Source: Pirellula sp. SH-Sr6A
Lineage (GTDB): Bacteria > Planctomycetota > Planctomycetia > Pirellulales > Pirellulaceae
Reading direction: 5' to 3'
Length of the DNA: 64,000 nucleotides
NCBI RefSeq assembly: GCF_001610875.1
Contig: NZ_CP011272.1
Coordinates: 1,903,988-1,967,987 of the forward strand
Shown here: positions 24,510 to 33,309 of the stretch, piece after piece
Layout of the letters: each line of letters opens with the position of its first letter
How positions within the stretch are numbered: the stretch's first letter is position 1
Made by a program: the position numbers and the translations under genes
Notes under the pieces: model-generated
Databases searched by the model: none
The model's input: the letters and a program-made list of their open reading frames with translations, nothing else
Told to the model about the DNA's origin: nothing

Positions 24510-25997
24510 ATGACCAACGACTCCCAACAGATCGTCAACAAAGCCTGGAACTTCGCCCACGTTCTACGGGACGATGGCCTCTCGTACATGGCCTACACCG
24601 AGCAGATCACGTTTCTGCTCTTTCTCAAGATGGCCGATGAGCAGACAAAGCCGCCGTATAACAAGCCGCCCATCGTTCCTGCCAAGTTCAGTTGGGAAAG
24701 TCTGCTGAAGCGAGAAGGCGACGAACTCGAAGCCCACTACCGGCACATCCTCGAAGAACTCGGCAAGCAGCCAGGAATGCTGGGCGAAATCTTTAAGAAG
24801 GCCCGACCCGAAATCCAGAACCCGGCTACACTGCGGCGGTTGATCGTGGACCTGATTGACGTGGAGAAATGGTCTTCCATGCAGGCCGACGTGAAGGGGG
24901 ACATCTACGAAGGGCTTCTCGCCAAGAGTGCCGCCGAAAGTCCCAAGGGGGCAGGCCAATACTTCACGCCTCGTGAACTCATCAAGGCCATCGTGGACTG
25001 CGTGCAGCCGACTGCCGACGATACTGTATGCGATCCAGCTTCAGGCACGGGCGGCTTTCTCTTGGCCGCTTACGACTACGTTGCCAAGCATCAAGGCAAG
25101 ACTCTCGACAAAGATCAGAAGAAGCACCTGCGCACGAAGTTCGTGAAGGGATGGGAACTTGTTCCGAACACGGCCCGCCTCTGCATCATGAACCTCTATT
25201 TGCACGGCATCGACGCCGATCCTTGCCCGATCAAGTCGGGCGTGGACAGTCTTGCCAGCGATCCGGGCGAACGGTTCAGCGTGGACCTGACAAATCCACC
25301 GTTCGGGAAGAAAAGCAGCATCTCCATCGTCAACGACGCTGGTGATCTGGAGAAGGACGACACGGCCTACGAACGCCAGGACTTCTGGACGACGACTAAG
25401 AACAAGCAACTCAATTTCGTACAGCACATCAAGACGCTGCTCAAGGTGAATGGCCGCTGTGCTGTGGTCGTGCCGGATAACGTGCTGTTTGAGGGTGGAG
25501 CCGGAGAGACGGTGCGTCGCAATCTGATGAAGCAATGCGACGTGCATACGCTCTTGCGGCTCCCGACCGGCATCTTTTACGCCGGAGGTGTGAAGGCCAA
25601 CGTGCTGTTCCTCGACGCCAAGCCAGCCCAAGAGAAGCCTTGGACGAAGACGCTGTGGGTCTACGACCTGCGGACCAACATGCACTTCACGCAAAAAACG
25701 AATCCACTTCAGCGTGCAGACCTGAACGAGTTCGTGGAATGCTACCGCCCCGCAAAGCGACACTTACGCAAGCCGACCTGGAGCGAGGCGAACCCCGAAG
25801 GCCGGTGGCGATCATTCGATTACGAGGACTTGATAAAGCGGGACAAAGTAAACCTCGACATCTTCTGGCTTCGTGACCAAAGCCTGGAAGATTCCGACGA
25901 TCTCCCCACGCCTGATGTGCTGGCCCAAGAAATCGCTGATGACCTGCAAACCGCCTTGGAGCAGTTCACTGCGATAGCAGAGAAGGTGAAGGGGTAA
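24510..25997 (+). CDS. hsdM: Type I restriction-modification DNA methyltransferase subunit M
   Basis: A 495-residue, apparently full-length N6-adenine methyltransferase subunit. The helical HsdM N-terminal domain (MTNDSQQIVNKAWNFAHVLRDDG, 'YTEQITFLLFLKMADEQ') is followed by 'GQYFTPRELIKAIVDCV', motif I DPASGTGGF (175-183) and motif IV NPPF (262-265). 'RCAVVVPDNVLFEGGAGETVRRNLM' and 'LRLPTGIFYAGGVKANVLFLD' complete the catalytic core. HsdM normally works with HsdS for target choice and HsdR for cutting, but no hsdS or hsdR is present in this window. A PIN-like gene follows after three bases. Alone it may be inactive, or it may use a specificity subunit encoded elsewhere. Confidence 0.95.
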   Translation: MTNDSQQIVNKAWNFAHVLRDDGLSYMAYTEQITFLLFLKMADEQTKPPYNKPPIVPAKFSWESLLKREGDELEAHYRHILEELGKQPGMLGEIFKKARPEIQNPATLRRLIVDLIDVEKWSSMQADVKGDIYEGLLAKSAAESPKGAGQYFTPRELIKAIVDCVQPTADDTVCDPASGTGGFLLAAYDYVAKHQGKTLDKDQKKHLRTKFVKGWELVPNTARLCIMNLYLHGIDADPCPIKSGVDSLASDPGERFSVDLTNPPFGKKSSISIVNDAGDLEKDDTAYERQDFWTTTKNKQLNFVQHIKTLLKVNGRCAVVVPDNVLFEGGAGETVRRNLMKQCDVHTLLRLPTGIFYAGGVKANVLFLDAKPAQEKPWTKTLWVYDLRTNMHFTQKTNPLQRADLNEFVECYRPAKRHLRKPTWSEANPEGRWRSFDYEDLIKRDKVNLDIFWLRDQSLEDSDDLPTPDVLAQEIADDLQTALEQFTAIAEKVKG

Positions 25998-26000
25998 CAA

Positions 26001-27278
26001 ATGAAGTCTGAATTTGCCGAGTATTACCGACCGTCCGAAGCTCAGTTCGATGCGATTTGGAAGGATGGCATCATCGCTTTCGACGCCAGCGCTCTTTTAA
26101 ACCTGTACTTCTACTCGGAACCCACCGCACAAACTGTTCTTTCCGTGATGGGATTATTGAAAGATCGGATTTGGCTTCCACACCAAGCTGGCCTTGAATA
26201 CCAACGCAATCGCGTGGTAGTGCTGGCGAAGGTCGCCAAAGGCTACTCCGAAGCCAAGAAGACGCTGCTCTCAATCCGTTCGCAGATTCATGCTCGCTCC
26301 CAGCCGCCATTCATCGAAGAAGATTTGGTGGAACGGTACGACTCGATCTCGGACGAGATCATCGCTGCCTTCGAGAAAGCAATTGCGACAGAAGTCGCTC
26401 GTTCCGATAGCGACAGTCTTCGAGATCAACTCGATGCTCTGTTTTCTGGTCGTGTCGGCAAGGCATTCACAGACAAAGAACTGGCAACGATTTTTAACGA
26501 GGGGAGAGAACGCTACAAGTCAAAAACGCCCCCAGGATACAAGGACGAGAAGGAGAAATCAGGAAACGACGCTTTTGGCGACCTCGTAATTTGGAAGGAA
26601 CTGATTGAGAAATGCAAGGCCGAAAAGAAGCCCGCAATCCTCGTGACGGACGACGCCAAAGAAGACTGGTGGATGATTCATGAAAACCGAACGATTGGGC
26701 CGAGGCCCGAATTGCTCAGGGAGTTCCTTCAGGCGACAGGCCAACAATGTTATCTCTACAGTTCCGAGAGTTTTTTGCGGTACGCCGATCAGCATTTCAC
26801 CGCACATATTGATCCAGCTTCACTACTGGAACTGCGTGACGCGAGCTTCCGAGATCGGCTGCTCACGTTCGAGCGTGGGTTTGAAGAAATCTCCTTGCCC
26901 TCCGACAACGAGATCGAAGAGGCATCGGCACGACTCGATGAACTGGATGAGGAGTCGGATGAGTATCTTGAAGCATTCGCACGTTACAGCCGCTTAGTTG
27001 GCAAGAAAACCGCTGACTCCTTTATGAACTCCATCTATCCGGGCCTTTCGCCCGGCGTAAAGAAGTTACGGTCTGAACTGACGACTGCAATTGGCGAACT
27101 GCTCAAAGCCTGTCGCTCGTGCAAGACTTGGGGAGATCGAGGCGAATACAAGCTGCCGAGTTGGTTGGAGTACGTCGAGGAAGAAATGATCCCTTACACG
27201 TCACTGCCCAAACTGCGGAAAATCAAGGAGAACCTTGAGGAACTGCTTCGCCGTCACCAAGAACTGTCAAATGAGTAG
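26001..27278 (+). CDS. PIN-like domain protein
   Basis: A 425-residue protein with a PIN-like nuclease domain at residues ~10-260. Candidate metal-binding acids are D28 (IIAFDASALLNLY), E66 (AGLEYQRNR), D190 and D194 (GNDAFGDLVIW) and D217/D218 (ILVTDDAKEDWW), the order expected for PIN_8-type proteins. A helical insertion of ~100 residues separates the second and third acids. The C-terminal ~160 residues are charged and helical ('EIEEASARLDELDEESDEYLEAF', 'KIKENLEELLRRHQELSNE'). Starts three bases after hsdM, in the place where hsdS would be expected. Likely an RNA- or DNA-cleaving effector or accessory of the RM locus; role inferred. Confidence 0.85.
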   Translation: MKSEFAEYYRPSEAQFDAIWKDGIIAFDASALLNLYFYSEPTAQTVLSVMGLLKDRIWLPHQAGLEYQRNRVVVLAKVAKGYSEAKKTLLSIRSQIHARSQPPFIEEDLVERYDSISDEIIAAFEKAIATEVARSDSDSLRDQLDALFSGRVGKAFTDKELATIFNEGRERYKSKTPPGYKDEKEKSGNDAFGDLVIWKELIEKCKAEKKPAILVTDDAKEDWWMIHENRTIGPRPELLREFLQATGQQCYLYSSESFLRYADQHFTAHIDPASLLELRDASFRDRLLTFERGFEEISLPSDNEIEEASARLDELDEESDEYLEAFARYSRLVGKKTADSFMNSIYPGLSPGVKKLRSELTTAIGELLKACRSCKTWGDRGEYKLPSWLEYVEEEMIPYTSLPKLRKIKENLEELLRRHQELSNE

Positions 27279-27405
27279 GACCGGCGAACTATGCGACGAT
27301 CTGGTAGACGCCGTTTAACGAAGCAGTGCGGATGTCGCTCGTGCCTTAACCTCGTTACAGCAAACAACAAGAAACTTCGCAACCACGTTTAACACTAGGT
27401 GTCAG

Positions 27406-28590
27406 ATGCAACTGTTTTCATCATCGACAGGCGGTAAATGGGTTCCGTTGGTGGAAAATACGCCTGAAGAAGCAAAGCAGGCAGAGCGAAATCGAGATAC
27501 CCTCAAAAAGTCGTTACTTGAGACGCTTCGTGTCGAGAACTTGGTCGTTTTGACGGGACTCGGCACTTCGCTTTGCGTAATGGAAGGGGCAACTCGACTT
27601 GCACCGACAATGGCAGACCTTTGGGACGCTGCTCGAACGGCTACAGGCACGTCCGAATTCGACGCTTTACTTAGCACCGTCCGATATACAGCGACCGAAC
27701 TTGATCCAGCATCTCCAGGGAATACACGAGTCAGAAAAGACATCGAATTACTACTGTCGCATTGCCAATTGGCACAAGCCTTCTCGCCTGCTGCGAACAT
27801 TGCAACATTCATTCATGACACTGAGCAGTTGATCGTTCGCAAATGTGCTTTCGTAAAGGACGGCTTTACGCTTGGAACCCACGAAACCTTCCTTCGTCGT
27901 GTTGCTCGTCGCTCAACCCGTTCTCCACGCACTCGCCTTTTCACAACGAACTACGATTTGTGTTTCGAGCAAGCCGCCAGCAGCGCTGGCTTTATCGTTT
28001 TGGATGGATTTTCGCACACGCTGCCACAGCAATTCAATAGCACCTATTTTGCCTTTGATTTCGTTCGCAGAGACGACACGCTTAGTACTCCGGACTTTCT
28101 GCCAAATGTCTTTCAGCTATACAAGTTGCACGGTTCGGTTGATTGGGATCGACGTGGAGACGAAGTATTCCGCATGACTCAGCCAACAACTCCGGTTCTC
28201 ATCTATCCCAGAGACTCAAAGTTCGAGTTGTCTTATGAACCACCATATTTGGAAATGATGGGCCGATTTCTAAGCTCACTACGACAACCGAAGACATCAC
28301 TCCTTGTGATTGGTTTCGGATTTAACGACAAACACTTGACTCAGCCGATTTTGTCAGCCATCCGGTCGAATGTCGGCCTTCGTGTAACTGTTGTCGATCC
28401 CGCACTTGCCACATCGACTAATGATGCGGTCACTCGCTTCAGGGAAATGGTGAACCACGGCGATGCACGAATTTCTCTAGTCGCTGCGAAATTCGAGGAG
28501 TTTGTTCCGCTGCTACCTGATCTCGTTGCTGTAAGTGAAGAGGAACAACACGAAGCTCGTTTCGCAAGGAGGACGCAACGTGCCGACTAA
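27406..28590 (+). CDS. SIR2-like NADase of a SIR2-HerA defence pair
   Basis: A 394-residue SIR2_2-type protein. The NAD-binding motif is 'NLVVLTGLGTSLCV' (GLGTS, 51-55), the catalytic region 'RLFTTNYDLCFEQA' (TTNYD, 180-184) and 'LYKLHGSVDWDR' (LHGS, 241-244); N182 and H242 are the likely catalytic residues. The C-terminal part has 'LLVIGFGFNDKHLTQPIL', usual in prokaryotic SIR2 effectors. Its last 11 bases overlap the HerA gene. In characterised SIR2-HerA systems the two proteins form a large complex that degrades NAD+ on phage infection; that activity here is by homology. Gap of 127 bases to the PIN gene. Confidence 0.93.
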   Translation: MQLFSSSTGGKWVPLVENTPEEAKQAERNRDTLKKSLLETLRVENLVVLTGLGTSLCVMEGATRLAPTMADLWDAARTATGTSEFDALLSTVRYTATELDPASPGNTRVRKDIELLLSHCQLAQAFSPAANIATFIHDTEQLIVRKCAFVKDGFTLGTHETFLRRVARRSTRSPRTRLFTTNYDLCFEQAASSAGFIVLDGFSHTLPQQFNSTYFAFDFVRRDDTLSTPDFLPNVFQLYKLHGSVDWDRRGDEVFRMTQPTTPVLIYPRDSKFELSYEPPYLEMMGRFLSSLRQPKTSLLVIGFGFNDKHLTQPILSAIRSNVGLRVTVVDPALATSTNDAVTRFREMVNHGDARISLVAAKFEEFVPLLPDLVAVSEEEQHEARFARRTQRAD

Positions 28591-30316
28591 CAAATCTGAG
28601 CCACTCCATCCGTATGACCCGCACAGGTATATGGGTACGCTGTGTCAAGTAGGTCCACTTTCATCAAGAGTTAATCTGCCATATGCCAATCACAGCGGCG
28701 GGCGAGTACATCATGGGAATCGTGTTGCCTGCGGCGAGGTCGGCGAATTCGTCGTCATCGAATGTGACGAAATAGCCATTTTTGGCCGAATCCTCGATGT
28801 GCGATTGCCTGATCGAGAGCGACTCAGTGTTGAACCGGGTATTGGGGAAAAGCATGATGTTCATCCTATTGGTAGCATTCAACTTCTAGCGTCATTCAAT
28901 CTGTCGGATGGCACTGTGCAGTCAGGTGTAACTCGGTATCCACGCCTCGGAAGCCGAGTGTACTCTGCACACCCAACGCTCGTGCATTGGCTTGTGCAGG
29001 ATACCAAAGGCCGGAAGGCGAGTTCAGACGGCATATCTTTCCGATTCGCAAGCCTGCCGGATGCTGATGGAGCAGTTGTCGGGCTTTCGCCAGAACAGTT
29101 ATTCGGGCGACATTGTGCGGTCTTGGGTGCTACAGGTGGAGGGAAAAGCTGGAGTGTCGCACGACTGATCGAAGAGTGCCTGTTGTATAGGTCAAAAGCA
29201 ATCCTGCTCGATGCCACTGGCGAGTTTCACACGTTCGCAGATGAACGGGTTCAACATGCTTACTTCGGATGCAACAGCGGCCCAGAGTGCAAGGGAGATG
29301 AAGTTGTATTCCCTTACCATGATCTCACAGAAGGCGATCTGTTTGCGATTTTTCGACCTAGCGGCCAATCTCAGGGGCCAAAACTACGGGCTGCAATGAA
29401 GAGCTTAAAATTGGCGAAAGCGGTTCCGGCTCTTGCCCCCAATGGATTCTTGGTGAAAGCTGATCAAGCCAAACAGCCGATTGAAGCTGCTTATCGAGAC
29501 AACGTCGCTAAGGTCGAATCATCGTCAGCCGACTTTGACTTGGCCTTACTTGCTCGGCAAATCGAGCAGGAATGTGTCCTCCCGTCTGCCGACTACGGAA
29601 AGCGTCCTCAAGCCTGGGGATCACTGAATGGGACCGATTACGGCTGGTGTGTTTCGCTAGTTTACCGCATTGAAGACATGCTTCAGGCGAGAGAAATGGC
29701 CTGCATTTTCAAGCCAGGCGTGACGACACCGCTGAAGGCGGTGGTTGACCGTTTCTTGAATGACGACAGCAAGCGAGTCCTTCGTATTTCACTTCAGAAT
29801 ATCCCGTTTGCTGGTAATGCTAGAGAGATCGTTGCAAACGCAATAGGTCGCCATCTCTTAGGACTCGCTCGAAATGGGAGCTTCCGCAGCCGACCACTCC
29901 TTATGTTTCTTGACGAAGCGCACCAATTTCTCGACAAACTTCTTGGTGACGAAACCTCTCGATATTGCCTTGATGCCTTCGGGCTTATTGCGAAAGAAGG
30001 TCGAAAATACGGTTTGACAATTTGTCTCTCTACTCAGCGGCCCAGAGACATTCCAGAAGATGTTCTCAGTCAAATGGGGACACTCATCGTCCATCGCATG
30101 ATTAACGACCGAGATAGAGAGGTTGTCGAACGAGCATCGGGAGACATCGATCGATCCGCTGCTGCATTTCTACCAACTCTCGGTCCTGGCGAAGCTGTAA
30201 TCATCGGCGTAGACATTCCGGTTCCGCTGGCCGTTCAAATTGATCGTCCAAATGCAGAGCCGGAATCAAAAGGGCCAAATTATCAGGAGCATTGGGCAGT
30301 TGAGCGGCTTGAATAA
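28580..30316 (+). CDS. herA: HerA-type hexameric ATPase of SIR2-HerA pair
   Basis: A 578-residue HerA/FtsK-superfamily ATPase. An N-terminal HAS-barrel-like region (~1-130) precedes Walker A GATGGGKS (183-190), Walker B 'LLMFLDEAHQF' (D445, E446), and 'LTICLSTQRPRDIPEDVLSQMGTLIVHRM' with the sensor/arginine region. Start chosen at GTG 28580, since AAGGAGG lies eight bases upstream. The ORF could be read back to 28535, but that would lie well inside the SIR2 gene. Overlap with the SIR2 stop means tight coupling. Such ATPases assemble as hexamers and act as a translocase or scaffold for the SIR2 rings. Confidence 0.95.
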   Translation: MPTNKSEPLHPYDPHRYMGTLCQVGPLSSRVNLPYANHSGGRVHHGNRVACGEVGEFVVIECDEIAIFGRILDVRLPDRERLSVEPGIGEKHDVHPIGSIQLLASFNLSDGTVQSGVTRYPRLGSRVYSAHPTLVHWLVQDTKGRKASSDGISFRFASLPDADGAVVGLSPEQLFGRHCAVLGATGGGKSWSVARLIEECLLYRSKAILLDATGEFHTFADERVQHAYFGCNSGPECKGDEVVFPYHDLTEGDLFAIFRPSGQSQGPKLRAAMKSLKLAKAVPALAPNGFLVKADQAKQPIEAAYRDNVAKVESSSADFDLALLARQIEQECVLPSADYGKRPQAWGSLNGTDYGWCVSLVYRIEDMLQAREMACIFKPGVTTPLKAVVDRFLNDDSKRVLRISLQNIPFAGNAREIVANAIGRHLLGLARNGSFRSRPLLMFLDEAHQFLDKLLGDETSRYCLDAFGLIAKEGRKYGLTICLSTQRPRDIPEDVLSQMGTLIVHRMINDRDREVVERASGDIDRSAAAFLPTLGPGEAVIIGVDIPVPLAVQIDRPNAEPESKGPNYQEHWAVERLE

Positions 30317-30331
30317 CGAAGGAGTTGGACA

Positions 30332-30697
30332 ATGGCGAAGAAACCCAAACTACCCAACCCCTTCGCTGGCCGCTGGCGCATCGTCTCAATGAGTGCCTGG
30401 GACCAGGAATTCATCGACGAGGAAGAAGAGGGCTATTTCGAGTTCGACCAAAAGAACAACGGTCAGTTCCACTTCGGCTACTTTCACGGCCAGATGGATT
30501 GCCGCCTGACGACACGGGACGGTGAAGCCGCCGTTGAATGGACCTGGGATGGCAACGACGAGATGGACCCGGCCCAGGGGCGAGGTTGGGCCATCGTAAA
30601 GGACGACGAACTCCACGGTATGATCTTCTTCCACAACGGCGTCGATTCAGAGTTCGTAGCGACGAAGGCTGAGAGCCGGAAGAAGTCGAAGAAATAA
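30332..30697 (+). CDS. Small hypothetical protein downstream of HerA
   Basis: A 121-residue acidic, aromatic-rich protein with basic ends (MAKKPKLPNPFAGRWRIVSM ... ESRKKSKK). The middle alternates strands and tight turns ('EGYFEFDQKNNGQFHFGYFHGQMDCRL', 'AVEWTWDGNDEMDPAQGRGWA', 'LHGMIFFHNGVDSEF'), suggesting a lipocalin-like or small beta-barrel fold. Good ribosome-binding site (AAGGAG, eight bases). It is 15 bases after herA and probably in the same transcript, so it could be a third component, immunity factor or unrelated passenger. No family recognised. Confidence 0.8.
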   Translation: MAKKPKLPNPFAGRWRIVSMSAWDQEFIDEEEEGYFEFDQKNNGQFHFGYFHGQMDCRLTTRDGEAAVEWTWDGNDEMDPAQGRGWAIVKDDELHGMIFFHNGVDSEFVATKAESRKKSKK

Positions 30698-30891
30698 CCA
30701 CCAACATGCAGATGTTTGGCTACGCCCAAGATTCCAACTCCCCTAACCTCGGCTCAATACGTTGTGCGATGGTACGACAGCCTGGGTCCGCAACGGTTCA
30801 ATCATCGCTACAAGTGGCCTCGGCCTGAATGTCGAGTGCTTCGTTCCGAATACATCGTTACTTTTGGATTCACCCTGACGAGGGCTGACAG

Positions 30892-31179
30892 ATGATGACC
30901 ACATACCCCGCTAGCTACAAGGATAAGTTCGGTGAAGAAAGCACAACGATTTTGAACGACGGCGATTCGATAACGATGATGGTCCGTGGCGTTCGATTCA
31001 AAGGGAACGATTTCGACAGTTTCGAGCCACAGGATGCGACTGATCCGGCTCAGTTGTCGTCTTTCACTTTTTGCACGGGCGCCTTTGCTTCTGCGTTACC
31101 ACCCTCCGGAGGCGACGCGGTAGTCCAGTTACAACGAAGCCGATCGGTCCTGGCAAAATCGCTGAGACAGACCAGGTAG
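30892..31179 (+). pseudogene. N-terminal fragment of a hypothetical protein
   Basis: The first ~60 codons look like real coding sequence ('YPASYKDKFGEESTTILNDGDSITMMVRGVRFKGNDF', 'FEPQDATDPAQLSSFTFCTG'). This recalls the start of DUF6304-like proteins, though I am not certain. After about 31070 similarity to anything stops; a one-base shift would give 'RLCFCVTTLRRR', and the frame then runs into unrelated DNA just before the second direct repeat. The remainder of the gene is missing. Confidence 0.45.
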
Positions 31180-31255
31180 ACACGTACCCCCAAAGCAAAT
31201 CCGCCCAACAACATCCCGGACAGCGTGCCAGGGAAAAGACGGGGATGCAATCACT

Positions 31256-31641
31256 AGAGAGTAGTGAGTAGAAAAGTGACCGAGTGGACAAGGAGAAAGC
31301 AGATTCGGTAGCTGGGGGAGGTCAAGAGAGTGGAGACCACTCCCTCTTCGATCCAACTTTCTACCGCTCAACTTTCTCCTGTCCACTCTCTATTCGCCTG
31401 TGGCGAATGGAGGCGGTTTCCTGGACTCGCAACGGGGCCGAAATCTGATGGTGTTTTGGCTCGGACAACCCCTCCTGAGTGGGCTCTTGACCCACTCCGT
31501 GAAGATCTGGCTGCTGCGTAAAACCTGGATTTGATCGCGACTCGAATGATTAGCAACTCAATGACGGATAAAAATTTCAGACTCGGTCATTGAGACTGCA
31601 ATGCGATATAACGAAACGGTGGCAACCTATGGGAGGAGAAC
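31256..31641. repeat. Right copy of ~385-bp direct repeat
   Basis: Same element as 22950-23334, same orientation. Here its terminal GGGAGGAGAAC works as the ribosome-binding site of the following membrane-protein gene (ATG 31648). The divergence between copies is concentrated in the last ~180 bases. Confidence 0.85.
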
Positions 31642-31647
31642 ATCCCA

Positions 31648-33192
31648 ATGAATATCGAAGGGAGAATAAGCTGGCCTGGATTTCTGCTCTCGATTATTCC
31701 GTCGTCAATTTTTCTGATCGGCTCGCTCATCACTAGTGTATGGTCGCTTAACGCAAACTTTCGAGCCAACCTTGTGGTTGCTGGCTTTTCTCTGCTAACG
31801 GGATCCGCCAATGCATTGTGGATTTTGTTATCACTGGCGACTATCGTCACTTCTTTTCGGCTGAAGGACGGCGAACTGACTTTTGGACGACTGGGACGCC
31901 GAACGCGAACTGTACCGCTTACCGATGTCGTTTCAACCAGTCTTCCAACGCCGCAGAAGCAGCGTCTGAAAGCTTGGAACGGTGCAACGGTTTGGCTCCG
32001 CGGTGGATACACCTTGTTCCTGTCGTTTAGTGTCCTAGATAACGCTCGCGTGCTAGCGACTTTTTTGAGTGAATTGCCTGTACGAAGCAATGACAACATA
32101 GAAGGCTCCCTCGTACGCAGTGCTGTGGCAAGCACGATGGTTGCACAAGCATTGGTCACGTGCCTGCTAATCGCGATCGGCACGGTAGCATTACTAATAT
32201 TGGGCGTAGCGTTTCATCCAAATCCAGGTGTTGGAGATCGCAGGCTATTCCTTGCGCTTGGTTGCGTACTCTTGTCGCTTTGCGCGATTGGCTTTTACTT
32301 CGGCGTATTGCGGTACTGGATCGGATGCGTGCGATGGTACCGATTGGATGGACGGGTTTTGCATTACCGAACGGTTCTTTCATCAAGTATCAGCCAACGC
32401 TTTGTTGACGAGTTGGATTCAGTTGCTTCACATCGTCCCACTTCCCAACAAGCGGAGGCAGGCAGCTGGCGGCTATTGCGATTTCGAGATGGCGAGCAAC
32501 TCAAGCTGCATGTCGGGATACTTCAGAACGCTTCGACTCTTTACGAAGAACTCAAAGCTCTCAAGACGAGAAACAGAATCGCCAAGGGCCGTCGACCTTC
32601 GTCGATCTTTGGTTCTGACCATCCAATGTGGCAAGCGATTCAACCTCATCTTGAGGAAGGTGAACAGGTGTGGTGGATTGGCCGTCCGGTGTACAAGAAG
32701 CTTTGGAACGAAATGGCCGCGGAAGTCGTGTTTGGACTCATCCCAGGAACGATCGGACTCCTCGCGGTGATCGCCGGCACGACGGTCTTCGCGCGTAGAA
32801 TGGATGCTTCATTGACGCTTCTCGTTGTAGGTGCCTTCTTTACCTTGATTGGATTCTGGTGCGTTTCCGCTCCCTATCGGTACCGACGAATGCTTCAAGA
32901 CACGGTTTATGCCGTGACCTCTCGAAGGGCGTTGGTAATCGCCGGATTCACCTGGGGACCACAGGTCGCCGTCGATAAGACGACCGACAGAATTCAGTCG
33001 ATCACGGCCGATAAAGCCATGTATTACGAAGTTGTCGGGCGAGGGCGAGACGTTGTTTTCGGCGGTGAATGGCGAAAAGGGAGGAAGGGGAGGAATTATT
33101 GGGGGCACCACGGTTTTCTGGCCGTGGATGACCGTCAAGGTGCAGAAGCCGCTCTCCAGTGTTTGTTGTCAAGCGATGAGACAGGCTGTTGA
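31648..33192 (+). CDS. Large membrane protein with PH-like domains
   Basis: A 514-residue integral membrane protein. Helices are seen at about residues 10-30, 40-62, 160-187, 202-225, 362-382 and 392-412. Between them are cytoplasmic beta-rich stretches that look like bacterial PH-like (bPH) domains: 'LKDGELTFGRLGRRTRTVPLTDVVSTSLPT', 'YRLDGRVLHYRTVLSSSISQRFVDELDSV' and, near the end, 'LQDTVYAVTSRRALVIAG' with 'DRIQSITADKAMYYEVVGRGRDVVFG'. The start is set by GGGAGGAGAAC, supplied by the direct repeat. Function unknown. Defence or envelope sensing is possible but not supported by a motif. Confidence 0.8.
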   Translation: MNIEGRISWPGFLLSIIPSSIFLIGSLITSVWSLNANFRANLVVAGFSLLTGSANALWILLSLATIVTSFRLKDGELTFGRLGRRTRTVPLTDVVSTSLPTPQKQRLKAWNGATVWLRGGYTLFLSFSVLDNARVLATFLSELPVRSNDNIEGSLVRSAVASTMVAQALVTCLLIAIGTVALLILGVAFHPNPGVGDRRLFLALGCVLLSLCAIGFYFGVLRYWIGCVRWYRLDGRVLHYRTVLSSSISQRFVDELDSVASHRPTSQQAEAGSWRLLRFRDGEQLKLHVGILQNASTLYEELKALKTRNRIAKGRRPSSIFGSDHPMWQAIQPHLEEGEQVWWIGRPVYKKLWNEMAAEVVFGLIPGTIGLLAVIAGTTVFARRMDASLTLLVVGAFFTLIGFWCVSAPYRYRRMLQDTVYAVTSRRALVIAGFTWGPQVAVDKTTDRIQSITADKAMYYEVVGRGRDVVFGGEWRKGRKGRNYWGHHGFLAVDDRQGAEAALQCLLSSDETGC

Positions 33193-33309
33193 TGCCAACA
33201 TGCTTACCGTTACTTAATCCCAGCTTCGCGAATCAGGGAGTTTACTCATGTTTTTGCCGAGGTTGTCCGTCCAATCAAGCATTGAGCCCTGACAGGCCAT
33301 GCGCCATGC

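Noticed and set aside
25041-25763. Minus-strand 240-aa ORF opposite hsdM
   Set aside because: It lies entirely inside the catalytic region of hsdM and has no recognisable motif.
24510-31179. Complete type I restriction-modification system
   Set aside because: Only HsdM is present. No HsdS target-recognition domains or HsdR helicase/nuclease are seen in any frame.
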